Shown here piece after piece: positions 12,938 to 21,558 of a DNA stretch of 22,539 nt (positions within the stretch are counted from its first letter, which is position 1; each line of letters starts with the position of its first letter). Where the stretch lies: positions 1 to 22,539 of the forward strand of contig DCVI01000165.1 of the NCBI GenBank assembly GCA_002327315.1, read 5' to 3'. The stretch comes from Syntrophaceae bacterium UBA2192. Its GTDB lineage: Bacteria > Desulfobacterota > Syntrophia > Syntrophales > UBA2192. The notes under the pieces were generated by a model. It saw nothing but the letters and a program-made list of their open reading frames with translations, did not search any database and had not been told where the DNA came from. Made by a program: the position numbers and the translations under genes.

Positions 12938-14157
12938 TATTTACCCTTCTTCCGGAGGTACGCCGCGATGCGCAGGCGCAGGGCGTTGAGCCGGATGAAG
13001 CCCGTGGCGTCCTTCTGCTCATAGCCGCCGCTCTTCTCGAAGGAGGCGATGTCCTCGCTGTAGAGCGAGTTCGGCGACTTGCGGCCCACGACGATGCAGT
13101 TGCCCTTGTAGAGCTTCAGGCGGGCCGTGCCCGTCACGTTTTCCTGCGTGGAATCGATGAACTGCTGCAGGGCCTTCATCTCGGGCGAGTACCAGAACCC
13201 GTTGTAGACGAGCTGGGCGTACTTCGGGATCAGCCCGTCGCGTATGAACATCACCTCGCGATCCATGGCGATCGTCTCGACGGCCCGGTGGGCGGCCCAG
13301 AGCACCGTCCCTCCGGGGGTCTCGTAGACGCCGCGGGACTTCATGCCCACAAAGCGGTTTTCCACCATGTCCACACGCCCGATGCCGTTTGCGCCGGCAA
13401 CCGTGTTCAGGTGATCGAGCAGGGTGGCCGGGCTCATCTTCTTTCCGTTTACCGCCACGGGGTTTCCCTTCTCGAAGTCGATCTCCACGTAGGTCGGCTT
13501 GTCGGGCGCCTTCTCGGGGGACACCGAAATCGTGAAAATGTCCTCCGTCGGCTCGTTCCAGGGGTTCTCCAAGATGCCGCCCTCGTGGGAGATGTGCAGG
13601 GAGTTGCGGTCCGAGCTGTAGGGCTTGTCCTTCGACACGGGGAGGGGGATATTGTGCTTGGCCGCGAAGTTGATCATGTCCTCCCGCGACGTGAAGGTCC
13701 ACTTGTCGTCGCGCCAGGCGGCGATGATCCGGATGTCCGGGTCCAGTGCCATGTAGGTGAGCTCGAAGCGCACCTGGTCGTTCCCCTTGCCCGTGGCGCC
13801 ATGGCACACGGCATCGGCCTTCTCGCGGTGAGCGATCTCGATCTGCTTCTTGGCGATGAGCGGCCGCGCAATCGAGGTTCCCATCAGGTAGGTCCCCTCA
13901 TAGATGGCGTTGGCCCGCAGCATGGGAAACACGAAGTCCCGGGCGAACTCCTCCCGCAGGTCTTCGATGTAGCACTTGCTGGCCCCCGTTTTGATGGCCT
14001 TCTGCTCGAGGCCGTCCAGTTCCTCCTTCTGGCCGACATCGGCCGCAAAGGCGATGACCTCGCATCCCTTGTAGGATTCCAGGAGCCATTGGATGATGAC
14101 CGACGTATCCAGCCCGCCCGAATAGGCGACAACCACTTTTTTTACCTTGTTCGACAT
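12937..14157 (-). CDS. argG: Argininosuccinate synthase
   Basis: Joins citrulline and aspartate with ATP to argininosuccinate. It is a member of the N-type ATP pyrophosphatase family with AYSGGLDTS (10-18) as the PP-loop, followed by DVGQ (39-42). The citrulline/aspartate block GATGKGNDQVRFE (about 119-131) and EGGILENPW complete the family pattern. At 406 aa the length is normal. The ATG at 14157 has GGAGG nine bases upstream. It receives citrulline from ArgF, encoded upstream, and passes its product to ArgH, encoded downstream. Confidence 0.97.
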   Translation of the reverse strand: MSNKVKKVVVAYSGGLDTSVIIQWLLESYKGCEVIAFAADVGQKEELDGLEQKAIKTGASKCYIEDLREEFARDFVFPMLRANAIYEGTYLMGTSIARPLIAKKQIEIAHREKADAVCHGATGKGNDQVRFELTYMALDPDIRIIAAWRDDKWTFTSREDMINFAAKHNIPLPVSKDKPYSSDRNSLHISHEGGILENPWNEPTEDIFTISVSPEKAPDKPTYVEIDFEKGNPVAVNGKKMSPATLLDHLNTVAGANGIGRVDMVENRFVGMKSRGVYETPGGTVLWAAHRAVETIAMDREVMFIRDGLIPKYAQLVYNGFWYSPEMKALQQFIDSTQENVTGTARLKLYKGNCIVVGRKSPNSLYSEDIASFEKSGGYEQKDATGFIRLNALRLRIAAYLRKKGK

Positions 14158-14184
14158 TCCTTGATTCCTCCTCTTCTAAATGGA

Positions 14185-14269
14185 GAAGTTAAGAAGGTGG
14201 GAAGGTAAGAAGTTTGGACAAGCTCTCGGCAGACCGAATGCCTCCCGATCCTCCAACCTTCTCACCCTC
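14185..14269. repeat. Paired octad arrays (argF-argG gap)
   Basis: Left arm: four words GAAGTTAA, GAAGGTGG, GAAGGTAA and GAAGTTTG (14185-14216). Right arm: CGATCCTC, CAACCTTC and TCACCCTC (14246-14269). Both are 8 bp in phase and opposite in orientation. Confidence 0.75.
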
Positions 14270-14316
14270 TGCCTGCACACGGCCGGCAAAATCGTTTCAT
14301 GGATCGACAGCAATTT

Positions 14317-15231
14317 TCACTTCAACATCAATATCTCGAGTATGGCTTTCTGCACGTGCAGCCTGTTCTCCGCCTCGTCCCAGACCACGGACCGGGGCCC
14401 GTCGAGGACCTCCGCGGAGATCTCCTCGCCGCGATGCGCCGGCAGGCAGTGCATGACAATGGCATCCTGCTTTGCGTGCTGCATGAGTTTCCGGTTCACC
14501 TGGTAGCCCTCGAAAACCTTCGTACGGGCCTCCTGCTCGGCCTCCTGGCCCATGCTGGCCCAGACGTCTGTGTAGACCACGTCGGCATTCTTCACGGCCT
14601 GGGCGGGATCCCGGAAAAGCGAGACACCCCTGGGTGCTTTCTTCCTCCCCCGCTCCAGAATCCGGGCGTCGGGGTCATAGCCCTTCGGGCAGGCCAGCGT
14701 GAGCTTGAAGGGGAGCTTTGCCGCCGCATCGATCCACGAGTTGGCCATGTTGTTGCCGTCGCCCACGTAGGCGATCTTTAGACCCTCGTAGGTGCCGATT
14801 TTCTCGACGATGGTGAAGAGGTCGCTAACGATCTGGCAGGGGTGCATGAGATCCGTCAGGCCGTTGATGATCGGAATCGTTGCATGCCGGGCAAACTCCT
14901 CGACGGACTCCTGTGCGAAGGTCCGGATCATGACGGCATCGAGGTAGCGCGAGACGATCCTCGCCGTGTCGGCAATCGTCTCGCCCCGTCCCAGCTGCGT
15001 GTCGCGGCTGTTGAGATAGATGGCCAGCCCGCCCAGCTGATACATCCCGGCCTCGAAGGAAAGCCGCGTTCGCGTCGAGGACTTGTCGAAGATCATGCCC
15101 AGCGTCTTGCCGGCCAGGGGCTGGTAGATGATCCCGTCCTTCAGCATGGCCTTCAGCGTTGCCGCATGGCTGAAGATCCGGTCAAAATCCTTTCTCGTCA
15201 GATCGTAGACACTCAGGAAATCTTTTTTCAC
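14317..15231 (-). CDS. argF: Ornithine carbamoyltransferase
   Basis: Transfers the carbamoyl group to ornithine, giving citrulline. The carbamoyl phosphate site SSTRTRLSFE is at 51-60, HPCQ at 130-133, the ornithine site DVWASMG at 222-228, and HCLPAHRGEE at 261-270. At 304 aa the length is normal. It starts with GTG at 15231, overlapping the argD stop by four bases (GTGA), so the two genes are translationally coupled. The short overlap and shared direction fix argD-argF as one transcript. Confidence 0.97.
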   Translation of the reverse strand: MKKDFLSVYDLTRKDFDRIFSHAATLKAMLKDGIIYQPLAGKTLGMIFDKSSTRTRLSFEAGMYQLGGLAIYLNSRDTQLGRGETIADTARIVSRYLDAVMIRTFAQESVEEFARHATIPIINGLTDLMHPCQIVSDLFTIVEKIGTYEGLKIAYVGDGNNMANSWIDAAAKLPFKLTLACPKGYDPDARILERGRKKAPRGVSLFRDPAQAVKNADVVYTDVWASMGQEAEQEARTKVFEGYQVNRKLMQHAKQDAIVMHCLPAHRGEEISAEVLDGPRSVVWDEAENRLHVQKAILEILMLK

Positions 15232-16412
15232 CGCGCCATCACCTCATCGAGAACTTGCACCAGCCTGTCCACATCCTGCCTCGTGACGACCAGAGGCGGC
15301 ACCATCCGGAGGATATGATCAAAGGTACAGTTTATGAGAACCCGCCGCTCAAGGCAGGCTTTCACGATGGAATTGCCCTCAACGGTGAGGTCCAGGCCGA
15401 CCAGGAGACCCTTGCCGCGCACATCCTGGACGACGGGGTGATCCTTCCTCAGCGACCAGAGACGCTCCTGGAGGTATTCGCCCATCTTCCGGCAGTTCTC
15501 CAAAAATCCCTCCGCCAGGATCGTCTCCAGCGTCGCGATCGCCGCCGCCATGGCAAGCGGGTTTCCGCCGAAGGTGGAGGCGTGGGTTCCCGGGCCGAAG
15601 CTGGCCGCGACCTTCTCCGTCGCGGCGAGAGCCCCCGCCGGAACGCCGTTGCCCAGGGCCTTGGCCAGCGTCATGATATCGGGCGTGACTCCGTAGTGTT
15701 CGTATCCGAAGAGCTTGCCCGTCCGGCCCATGCCCGTCTGCACCTCGTCGAGGATCATGAGGATGCCCTTGCGGTCACAGATCTCCCGGACGGCCCCCAG
15801 GTACCCCTCGTCGGGCACGCGGACGCCGCCCTCGCCCTGGATGGGCTCGAGCAGGACGGCACAGGTCTTCTTCGAGACGGCTTTCTCGAGGCACTGCACG
15901 TCATTGAAGGGAATGTACCGAAACCCCTCCGGCAACGGGGAAAAGCCCACGTGGAACTTCTCCTGGCCCGTGGCCGTGATCGCCGCCAGCGTCCTGCCGT
16001 GGAAGGACCCCTTCATAGTGAGGATCTCGTAGCGCCCGTTCAGATTGTCGTGGCCGTACTTGCGCGCCAGCTTGATGGCCGCCTCGTTCGCCTCGGCCCC
16101 GCTGTTGCAAAAGAACACCCTGTCGGCAAAGGAATTCTCCACCAGCATCTCTGCAAACCGGATCTGGGGCTCCGTGTAGTAGAGGTTGGAGACGTGCATC
16201 AGGGTACCGGCCTGCCTGCGGATGGCCTCGACCACCTTCGGGTGCGAGTGCCCCAGGCTGCAGACGGCGATCCCTGCGACGAAGTCGACGTACTCCTTCC
16301 CCTCGGTGTCCCAGAGGTGCGCGCCCTCGCCCCGCACGAAGACAACGGGCTGGCGCCTGTAGGTCCCGATAATGTTTTTCTCCGACGATGCGATCAACTC
16401 TTCTTTGTTCAT
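15228..16412 (-). CDS. argD: Acetylornithine aminotransferase
   Basis: PLP enzyme that forms N-acetylornithine from N-acetylglutamate semialdehyde and glutamate. Seen: NSGAEANEAA (103-112), SFHGRT (136-141), LDEVQTGMGRTG (221-232) and the PLP lysine K251 in LAKALGNGVP. At 394 aa it is a typical class III aminotransferase of the ArgD group. Some ArgD enzymes also make succinyl-DAP, but the presence of dapL makes that unnecessary here. The upstream gap to argB (16413-16797) is long and packed with repeats, so expression of argD and downstream genes may be set partly there. Confidence 0.95.
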   Translation of the reverse strand: MNKEELIASSEKNIIGTYRRQPVVFVRGEGAHLWDTEGKEYVDFVAGIAVCSLGHSHPKVVEAIRRQAGTLMHVSNLYYTEPQIRFAEMLVENSFADRVFFCNSGAEANEAAIKLARKYGHDNLNGRYEILTMKGSFHGRTLAAITATGQEKFHVGFSPLPEGFRYIPFNDVQCLEKAVSKKTCAVLLEPIQGEGGVRVPDEGYLGAVREICDRKGILMILDEVQTGMGRTGKLFGYEHYGVTPDIMTLAKALGNGVPAGALAATEKVAASFGPGTHASTFGGNPLAMAAAIATLETILAEGFLENCRKMGEYLQERLWSLRKDHPVVQDVRGKGLLVGLDLTVEGNSIVKACLERRVLINCTFDHILRMVPPLVVTRQDVDRLVQVLDEVMAR

Positions 16413-16456
16413 CTCTTTGGTTCCGTGTCTTGCAGCCCTATGCCTTGGCGAATTTT

Positions 16457-16490
16457 GTCATTGCGAGGAACGAAGTTACAAAGCAATCTT
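16457..16490 (+). repeat. GTCATTGCGAGG-type dispersed repeat, copy B
   Basis: GTCATTGCGAGGAACGAAG and following bases match the reverse complement of 20-54 at about 28 of 34 positions. It is the first of several unrelated repeats in the 385-bp argB-argD gap, which contains no credible gene. Confidence 0.6.
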
Positions 16491-16609
16491 CGTTATGGAA
16501 TCACCGCAAATATCTCAAAAGCTCTCAAACGTGGATCTCCACGCCTGTTAATACCCTATACCTTAATCTTCCTCTCCCCTCGAGGGAGAGGAGCGAGGTG
16601 AGGGGGTCC

Positions 16610-16660
16610 TTCGACAAGCTCAGGATGACTTTTTATATTCGCCATGGTGAGCCTGTCGAA
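16610..16660. repeat. Inverted pair TTCGACAAGCTCA / TGAGCCTGTCGAA
   Basis: Two 13-base arms (16610-16622 and 16648-16660) pair at 12 of 13 positions, the odd pair being a wobble in RNA, around a 25-base loop. Arms of this wording recur between genes in many bacterial genomes. It lies in the argB-argD gap. Confidence 0.6.
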
Positions 16661-16708
16661 CCATCACCCTCACCCCTACCCTCTCCCGGAAAAGGAATGG
16701 GAATTATT

Positions 16709-16781
16709 CACCCTCACCCTGACCCTCTCCCCTCAAGGGAGAGGGAACCTACAAGGTAAATTTCCCCGTAGGGAGAGGGAG
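16709..16781 (+). repeat. 73-bp dispersed repeat, copy 2
   Basis: Identical to 3042-3114 at 70 of 73 positions, no gaps. Two degenerate partial relatives lie just upstream, around 16570-16602 (CTCTCCCCTCGAGGGAGAG core) and 16666-16700 (CACCCTCACCCCTACC start). The argB-argD gap has therefore collected three versions of this family. Confidence 0.85.
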
Positions 16782-16790
16782 CTGAAGGGT

Positions 16791-16808
16791 TCGTGCTTTA
16801 CAGCACGA
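16791..16808 (-). other. Hairpin with the argB stop codon in its loop
   Basis: TCGTGCT at 16791-16797 pairs perfectly with AGCACGA at 16802-16808. The 4-base loop (GTAA on the minus strand) contains the argB TAA stop. There is no T run, so it is more likely an RNA 3'-end or processing feature than an intrinsic terminator. Confidence 0.5.
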
Positions 16809-17691
16809 TCTCCGTCCCCACCCCCTGGTCCGTAAACACCTCCAGGAGCATGGCGTGTTTCTTCCGGCCGTCGACGATGTGTGCCTTGCGGACACCGCCG
16901 CGCAGGGCCTTGAGGCAGCACTTCACCTTGGGAAACATTCCGCCTGCGATGGTCCCGTCATCGATCAACTGAAGGGCCCGGGTGTTGTCCATTGTGTTGA
17001 TGAGCTGCTTCCGGCCGTCCCAGACGCCTTCCACGTCCGTCAGCAGGACGAGCTTCTCGGCCTTCAGGGCCGCCGCCACCTCGCCGGCCACGATATCGGC
17101 GTTGATGTTGTAGGTCTCGCCGTTATCGCCCGCGCCGGTCGGTGCGATGACGGGGATGAAGCCGTCCTTCACAAGCGACATGATGAGATCGGCGTTGATC
17201 TCCTTCACCTTGCCCACGAGCCCGATGTCGATGATCTCCGTCGGGATGTCTTTCTGTTTCTCCTCGTTGAGGTAGTACTTCTCGGCGCGGGTGAGGTTCC
17301 CGTCCTTGCCGGACAGCCCCACGGCCTTGCCGCCGTTGCGGTTGATGAGGCCCACGATCTCCTTGTTCACGGAGCCCACGAGGACCATCTCGACGATGCT
17401 CATGGTCTCCTCGTCGGTAACCCGCATGCCCTGGATGAACTGCGACTCCTTCCCGAGCTTCTTCAGGACGGCTCCGATCTGGGGCCCGCCGCCGTGGACG
17501 ACAACGGGGTTGATCCCGATGTACTTCATCATGACGATGTCCATGGCAAAGAGCTTCTTTAACTCATCGTCCACCATGGCGTGGCCGCCGTACTTGACGA
17601 CGATCGTCTTGTTGTAGAACCGGCGAATGTAGGGCAGCGCCTCGAGAAGAATCTCCGCACGCTCCTGGGCACCCAACTTCATTTCTGCCAT
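16798..17691 (-). CDS. argB: Acetylglutamate kinase
   Basis: Phosphorylates N-acetylglutamate, the second arginine step and commonly the arginine-feedback point. It belongs to the amino acid kinase fold: KYGGHAM (33-39), VVHGGGPQIG (about 63-72), the substrate region NINADIVAGEVA, and GGMFPKVKCCLKAL near the C-terminus. The start at 17691 (MAEMKLGAQERAEIL) has AGGAG seven bases upstream and gives 297 aa, normal for the family; the longer frame to 17778 is made of intergenic words. An N-terminal helix of about 25 residues before the kinase core is consistent with arginine-sensitive, hexameric forms, but that is inference. Confidence 0.96.
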   Translation of the reverse strand: MAEMKLGAQERAEILLEALPYIRRFYNKTIVVKYGGHAMVDDELKKLFAMDIVMMKYIGINPVVVHGGGPQIGAVLKKLGKESQFIQGMRVTDEETMSIVEMVLVGSVNKEIVGLINRNGGKAVGLSGKDGNLTRAEKYYLNEEKQKDIPTEIIDIGLVGKVKEINADLIMSLVKDGFIPVIAPTGAGDNGETYNINADIVAGEVAAALKAEKLVLLTDVEGVWDGRKQLINTMDNTRALQLIDDGTIAGGMFPKVKCCLKALRGGVRKAHIVDGRKKHAMLLEVFTDQGVGTEIVL

Positions 17692-17740
17692 ATCAACACT
17701 CCTGAAATCAGCGTATCTGGTTTCGTCATGCTTCTGATCG

Positions 17741-17819
17741 GCTTCGGGCTTCGGGCTTCGGGCTTCAGGATAATACATTCTTTTCCCTGCCCGATTCCTG
17801 AATCCGGAAGCCGGATGCC
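17741..17819. repeat. Paired heptad arrays (hslU-argB gap)
   Basis: GCTTCGG three times then GCTTCAG (17741-17768), and on the other side CGATTCC, TGAATCC, GGAAGCC and GGATGCC (17792-17819), all in 7-bp phase and opposite orientation. This is the last word array found in the window; none is visible from here to 22539. Confidence 0.8.
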
Positions 17820-17824
17820 CGTCG

Positions 17825-19167
<1,343 letters not shown>

Positions 19168-19171
<4 letters not shown>

Positions 19172-19698
19172 GGCAGGGCCTCCACCAGAATCTGGTCGTT
19201 GGTATAGATGCAGATGCCGGCGGCGATGCGCAGCGACTCCTCGGCTACCTGCCGGGCCGAAAGCTCCGAATGGGCCAGCAGCGCGCGGGCCGCAGCCAGG
19301 GCGAAGGGCCCGCCGGAGCCGATGGCAGCGACGCCATCATCGGGCTCGATCACATCCCCGGCGCCGGAGAGGACCAGGGTCGTCTCGGCGTCGCTGACAA
19401 TCAGCAGCGCCTCGAGCTGACGCAGTATGCGGTCGGTGCGCCAGTCCTTGGCCAGGGCGACAGCCGCCCGGGTGAGGTTGCCGCGAAACTCCTGCAGCTT
19501 GGCGTCGAACTTCTCGAAGAGAGTGAACGCATCGGCGGTGCTGCCAGCAAACCCGGCAATGATCCGGTTGTCGTACATGCGACGAATCTTGCGGGCGCCG
19601 TGTTTCATGACTGTGTTGCCCATGGTCACCTGGCCGTCGCCGGCGATGGCGACTTCGCCATTCCGCCGGATGCAGACGATGGTGGTTCCGCGAAACAT
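19168..19698 (-). CDS. hslV: ATP-dependent protease subunit HslV
   Basis: Proteasome-related peptidase that forms the dodecameric core of HslUV. The active-site threonine follows a short propeptide (MFRG|TTIVCIRRNG). GDGQVTMGNTVMK, GFAGSTADAFTLFE, AKDWRTDR and GSGGPFALAAARAL are all family blocks. The start at 19698 gives 176 aa and has GAGGAG five bases upstream; the frame is open further but lacks family residues. It overlaps hslU by four bases. It is the first gene of the long minus-strand cluster. Confidence 0.97.
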
Positions 19699-19746
19699 AA
19701 GACTCCTCGTTTTGATATTCGCTGCCGAATGAAAATGCGCTGAAAT

Positions 19747-19776
19747 ATAGCACAGCTTGAAAGGCAAAAAAAGCAA
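19747..19776 (-). promoter_or_regulatory. Weak sigma70-like promoter upstream of hslV
   Basis: On the minus strand, TTGCTT (19776-19771), an 18-bp spacer, and TGCTAT (19752-19747) followed by ATT. It lies 48 bases upstream of hslV, in the only gap wide enough to start the cluster. The match is modest. No minus-strand heat-shock (sigma32) consensus was found. Confidence 0.3.
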
Positions 19777-19840
19777 AATGCTGCCCCACCGACGGCTCCG
19801 AACGGGCGGTTACGACTTCGGCGGCAGCGGCCGGCTGCAA

Positions 19841-20674
19841 TTATCGCGGCAAAATGAGTGTAGCGACGGTCCCCAGGCCGGGAGCGCTCTCAAGCTGGAT
19901 GTTGCCGCCGTGGTTCTGGGCAAACTGCCGGGCGTAATAGAGGCCGAGGCCGAAGCCACGAACCTGGCCGGTATGCGCCGGGTCGACCTGGTAGAATTTT
20001 TCGAAAACCTTGGGCAGCTCCTCTCTGGCAATCCCCGGCCCGGTGTCGCGTACCACCAGGCGCACCGATTCCTTCCGGAGTAGTGCGGAAAGGCCGATGG
20101 CGCCGCCCGGAGGAGTGAACTTGATGGCGTTTTCCAGCAGGGCGCGCAGGGCCATGATGATGCGCTGCCGGTCCAGATTCATTTCAGGCAGGTTGGACAG
20201 CAGCGAATTTTCCAGCCGCAACCCCTTTTTCTGCAGATCCTTCTGCAGTTCGCCGACGACGCTGACGAGCAGTTCGCCGGGATTGACCGGGGCGAGCCGC
20301 GGTGGCCCCTCCTGCAGGATGATCTCGCTGTAGTAGAGCAGATCTTGAATCAGATAACTGAGATACTGCGACTCCTCAATGACCAGCGGGAGCGTTTCCT
20401 GAAAGGAAGGGTCGGTAGGGTCGATGATGCCTTGGTCAAGGTTCTGGATGAAGAGAGAGATGGCGGTGGTGGGAGTCTTGAGCTTGTGGGTATTAACACC
20501 CGGGGTCGAACCCGGGCGCGGATTGAAACAGCAGATCCCCGACCAGATGACCGGCCGCTCGCGGTTACGCCCAGGAGCGATTCGGGCCGCGGATCGGGAG
20601 ATAGAAAAAGAATGTTCCCCGCACAGGCGTGGATGACCTGCACCAACGCCCTGTAAGCCGGCATTGGGTGGCAA
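19841..20674 (-). CDS. Truncated sensor histidine kinase (HisKA + HATPase_c) with CRISPR-derived N-terminus
   Basis: The open frame has 277 codons, but only residues from about 62 on are kinase. H63 in THKLKTPTTAI is the phospho-accepting H box, N182 in LLENAIKFT the N box, DTGPGI (210-215) the G1 box, and GFGLGL (240-245) the G2 box. The dimerisation helix therefore begins at the H box itself; sensor, HAMP or PAS parts are missing. Residues 1-61 are not protein-like: HPRLCGEH is the usual translation of a type I-E CRISPR repeat, and FNPRPG comes from a second repeat-like stretch. The gene is therefore probably a broken remnant, or the contig is joined wrongly here. No response regulator is adjacent. 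Translation from 20674 as annotated is unlikely to give a working sensor. Confidence 0.6.
   Translation of the reverse strand: MPPNAGLQGVGAGHPRLCGEHSFSISRSAARIAPGRNRERPVIWSGICCFNPRPGSTPGVNTHKLKTPTTAISLFIQNLDQGIIDPTDPSFQETLPLVIEESQYLSYLIQDLLYYSEIILQEGPPRLAPVNPGELLVSVVGELQKDLQKKGLRLENSLLSNLPEMNLDRQRIIMALRALLENAIKFTPPGGAIGLSALLRKESVRLVVRDTGPGIAREELPKVFEKFYQVDPAHTGQVRGFGLGLYYARQFAQNHGGNIQLESAPGLGTVATLILPR
20499..20529. CRISPR. Single CRISPR-repeat-like remnant ending GATTGAAAC
   Basis: CCCGGG-gtcgaa-CCCGGG forms a perfect 6-bp stem and is followed by CGCGGATTGAAAC, the 3' end typical of type I-C and related repeats. There is one copy only, no regularly spaced partner and no cas gene, so this is a remnant or a chance resemblance, not an array. 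Confidence 0.35.
20614..20640 (+). CRISPR. Single type I-E CRISPR-repeat-like remnant
   Basis: GTTCCCCGCACAGGCGTGGA followed by TGACCTG closely follows the type I-E repeat pattern (GTTCCCCGC, 6 variable bases, then GNGGATNAACCG), with the end degenerate (TGACCTG where a TGAACCG-like end is usual). There is no second copy at the 60-61 bp spacing expected for I-E arrays. It lies inside the open frame of the broken kinase. Confidence 0.5.
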
Positions 20675-20690
20675 GGCACTACATCCGATT

Positions 20691-20912
20691 TCAGGTCTTT
20701 TGACCTTGTCCGAGGCGGTGCGGCGACTGGTAGTCGAGCGGCTGCGCTTGGAGTATCCGTGGTGGACGAACCACCAGAACTGGCGGCGGAGTTTGCGAAT
20801 CTAGCGGCCAATAATAGCGTTCAAACAATATTAAAAAATTTGGATTTTCGACAGAGTTAAGATACAGGTCCCAATATTTTTTCGCTTCGATTTCGTTGGA
20901 ATAGAGCGGCAT
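20691..20912 (-). CDS. Mosaic hypothetical ORF, 73 codons
   Basis: From ATG at 20912, with GAGG seven bases upstream, the first 35 to 40 residues look like real protein (AKKYWDLYLNSVENPNFLIL). After that the sequence turns into proline- and arginine-rich text (PPPVLVVRPPRILQAQP) just as base composition changes from AT-rich (20810-20900) to GC-rich. I read this as the 5' part of an unknown gene joined to unrelated DNA. A TATAAT box at 21020-21015 on the minus strand may be its promoter. Confidence 0.35.
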   Translation of the reverse strand: MPLYSNEIEAKKYWDLYLNSVENPNFLILFERYYWPLDSQTPPPVLVVRPPRILQAQPLDYQSPHRLGQGQKT

Positions 20913-21213
20913 CTCCTGACCTCTCTGAAAATGCAAAACAACTTGAGGTGGCGGCGACCGAGGCGACCATAATCCGCAGCTCAAGGCATGGGCTATGATC
21001 TTTTTAATGGCAGAATTATACTACACCCGTTGGCCGAAAAGAAGTGATTTTTGTTGAAAACAACAATAAAATAAGCTACTTATGCGCTAATCTCGTGCCT
21101 GTGATGAATGCCGGTACGGGCTTCCTGGCCTGGAGGATGCATTGCGCCCGATATTGCCGATTCCGCATGCCGGCACATGCGAGAATGAACCATACCCCTG
21201 CCGGCCGATGGAA
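20913..21213. other. Gap without a recognisable gene
   Basis: About 300 bases. I see a TATAAT at 21015-21020 (minus strand), a small AT-rich hairpin TTGTTG-aaaa-CAACAA (21051-21066), and scattered GCCGGC palindromes (for example near 21170), but no protein-like frame, RNA gene or word array. Confidence 0.4.
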
Positions 21214-21558
21214 TCAAAGCAACCCCAAAATCCCCTTGAGACTCTTCTCCACCTCTGCCATCTCCTCGGCGGTCAGGCTGGTCAGAGGACCCTCGCCGAA
21301 CCGGCCAAGGTCAAGGGCGCGGGGTTGGTCGACAATAACCTGGCAAGGTTTAAGCAGTCGGTCTCGGGGCGCGATGGTGATCCGCCAGCGTTTGAAGCTG
21401 GGGTAGACCTGGGTTGATAAGGGCAGAATGACCACCATCGGGGTGCCGCTGGCGGTCAGCGAATCGTCTTGAATGACGAGTACCGGCCGAATCTTGGAAA
21501 TCTCCCGTCCGCGACCGGGGTTAAGATTGGCAACCCAAATTTCGCCGCGCCGCTTCAT
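21214..21558 (-). CDS. mazF: MazF/PemK-family toxin (mRNA interferase)
   Basis: A 114-aa endoribonuclease-type toxin of the MazF/PemK fold. Seen: MKRRGEIWVANLNPGRGREISKIRPVLVI in substance (RGEIW at the start, G-x-E-x2-K-x-RPVLV), then VVILPLSTQ and a C-terminal LTAEEMAEVEKSLKGIL helix. Such toxins cleave mRNA at short motifs when the antitoxin is degraded. The start at 21558 overlaps the antitoxin stop by four bases (ATGA), which sets both the start and translational coupling; an ATG nine bases upstream is possible. The pair forms a normal type II module. Confidence 0.93.
   Translation of the reverse strand: MKRRGEIWVANLNPGRGREISKIRPVLVIQDDSLTASGTPMVVILPLSTQVYPSFKRWRITIAPRDRLLKPCQVIVDQPRALDLGRFGEGPLTSLTAEEMAEVEKSLKGILGLL

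Noticed and set aside
19757..19796. CTTGAAA followed by CCCCAC on the plus strand, like a sigma32 heat-shock promoter near hslV
   Set aside because: It points away from hslV, and the 21-base spacing is too long for the consensus.
20499..20529. GGTTCGAC-like stretch resembling a tRNA T arm
   Set aside because: The stem pairs with a 6-base loop rather than the 7-base T loop, and no anticodon arm or acceptor stem can be built around it.
20499..20640. A CRISPR array
   Set aside because: The two repeat-like units differ in type, are 84 bp apart, and have no further copies or cas genes. They are reported only as remnants.
20656..20804. Plus-strand frame ending EAVRRLVVERLRLEYPWW and a stop
   Set aside because: No start with a ribosome binding site and no family recognised; listed only as evidence for a breakpoint.
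21051..21066. TTGTTG-aaaa-CAACAA as a terminator
   Set aside because: The stem is AT-rich with no proper T run after it and no gene end beside it.
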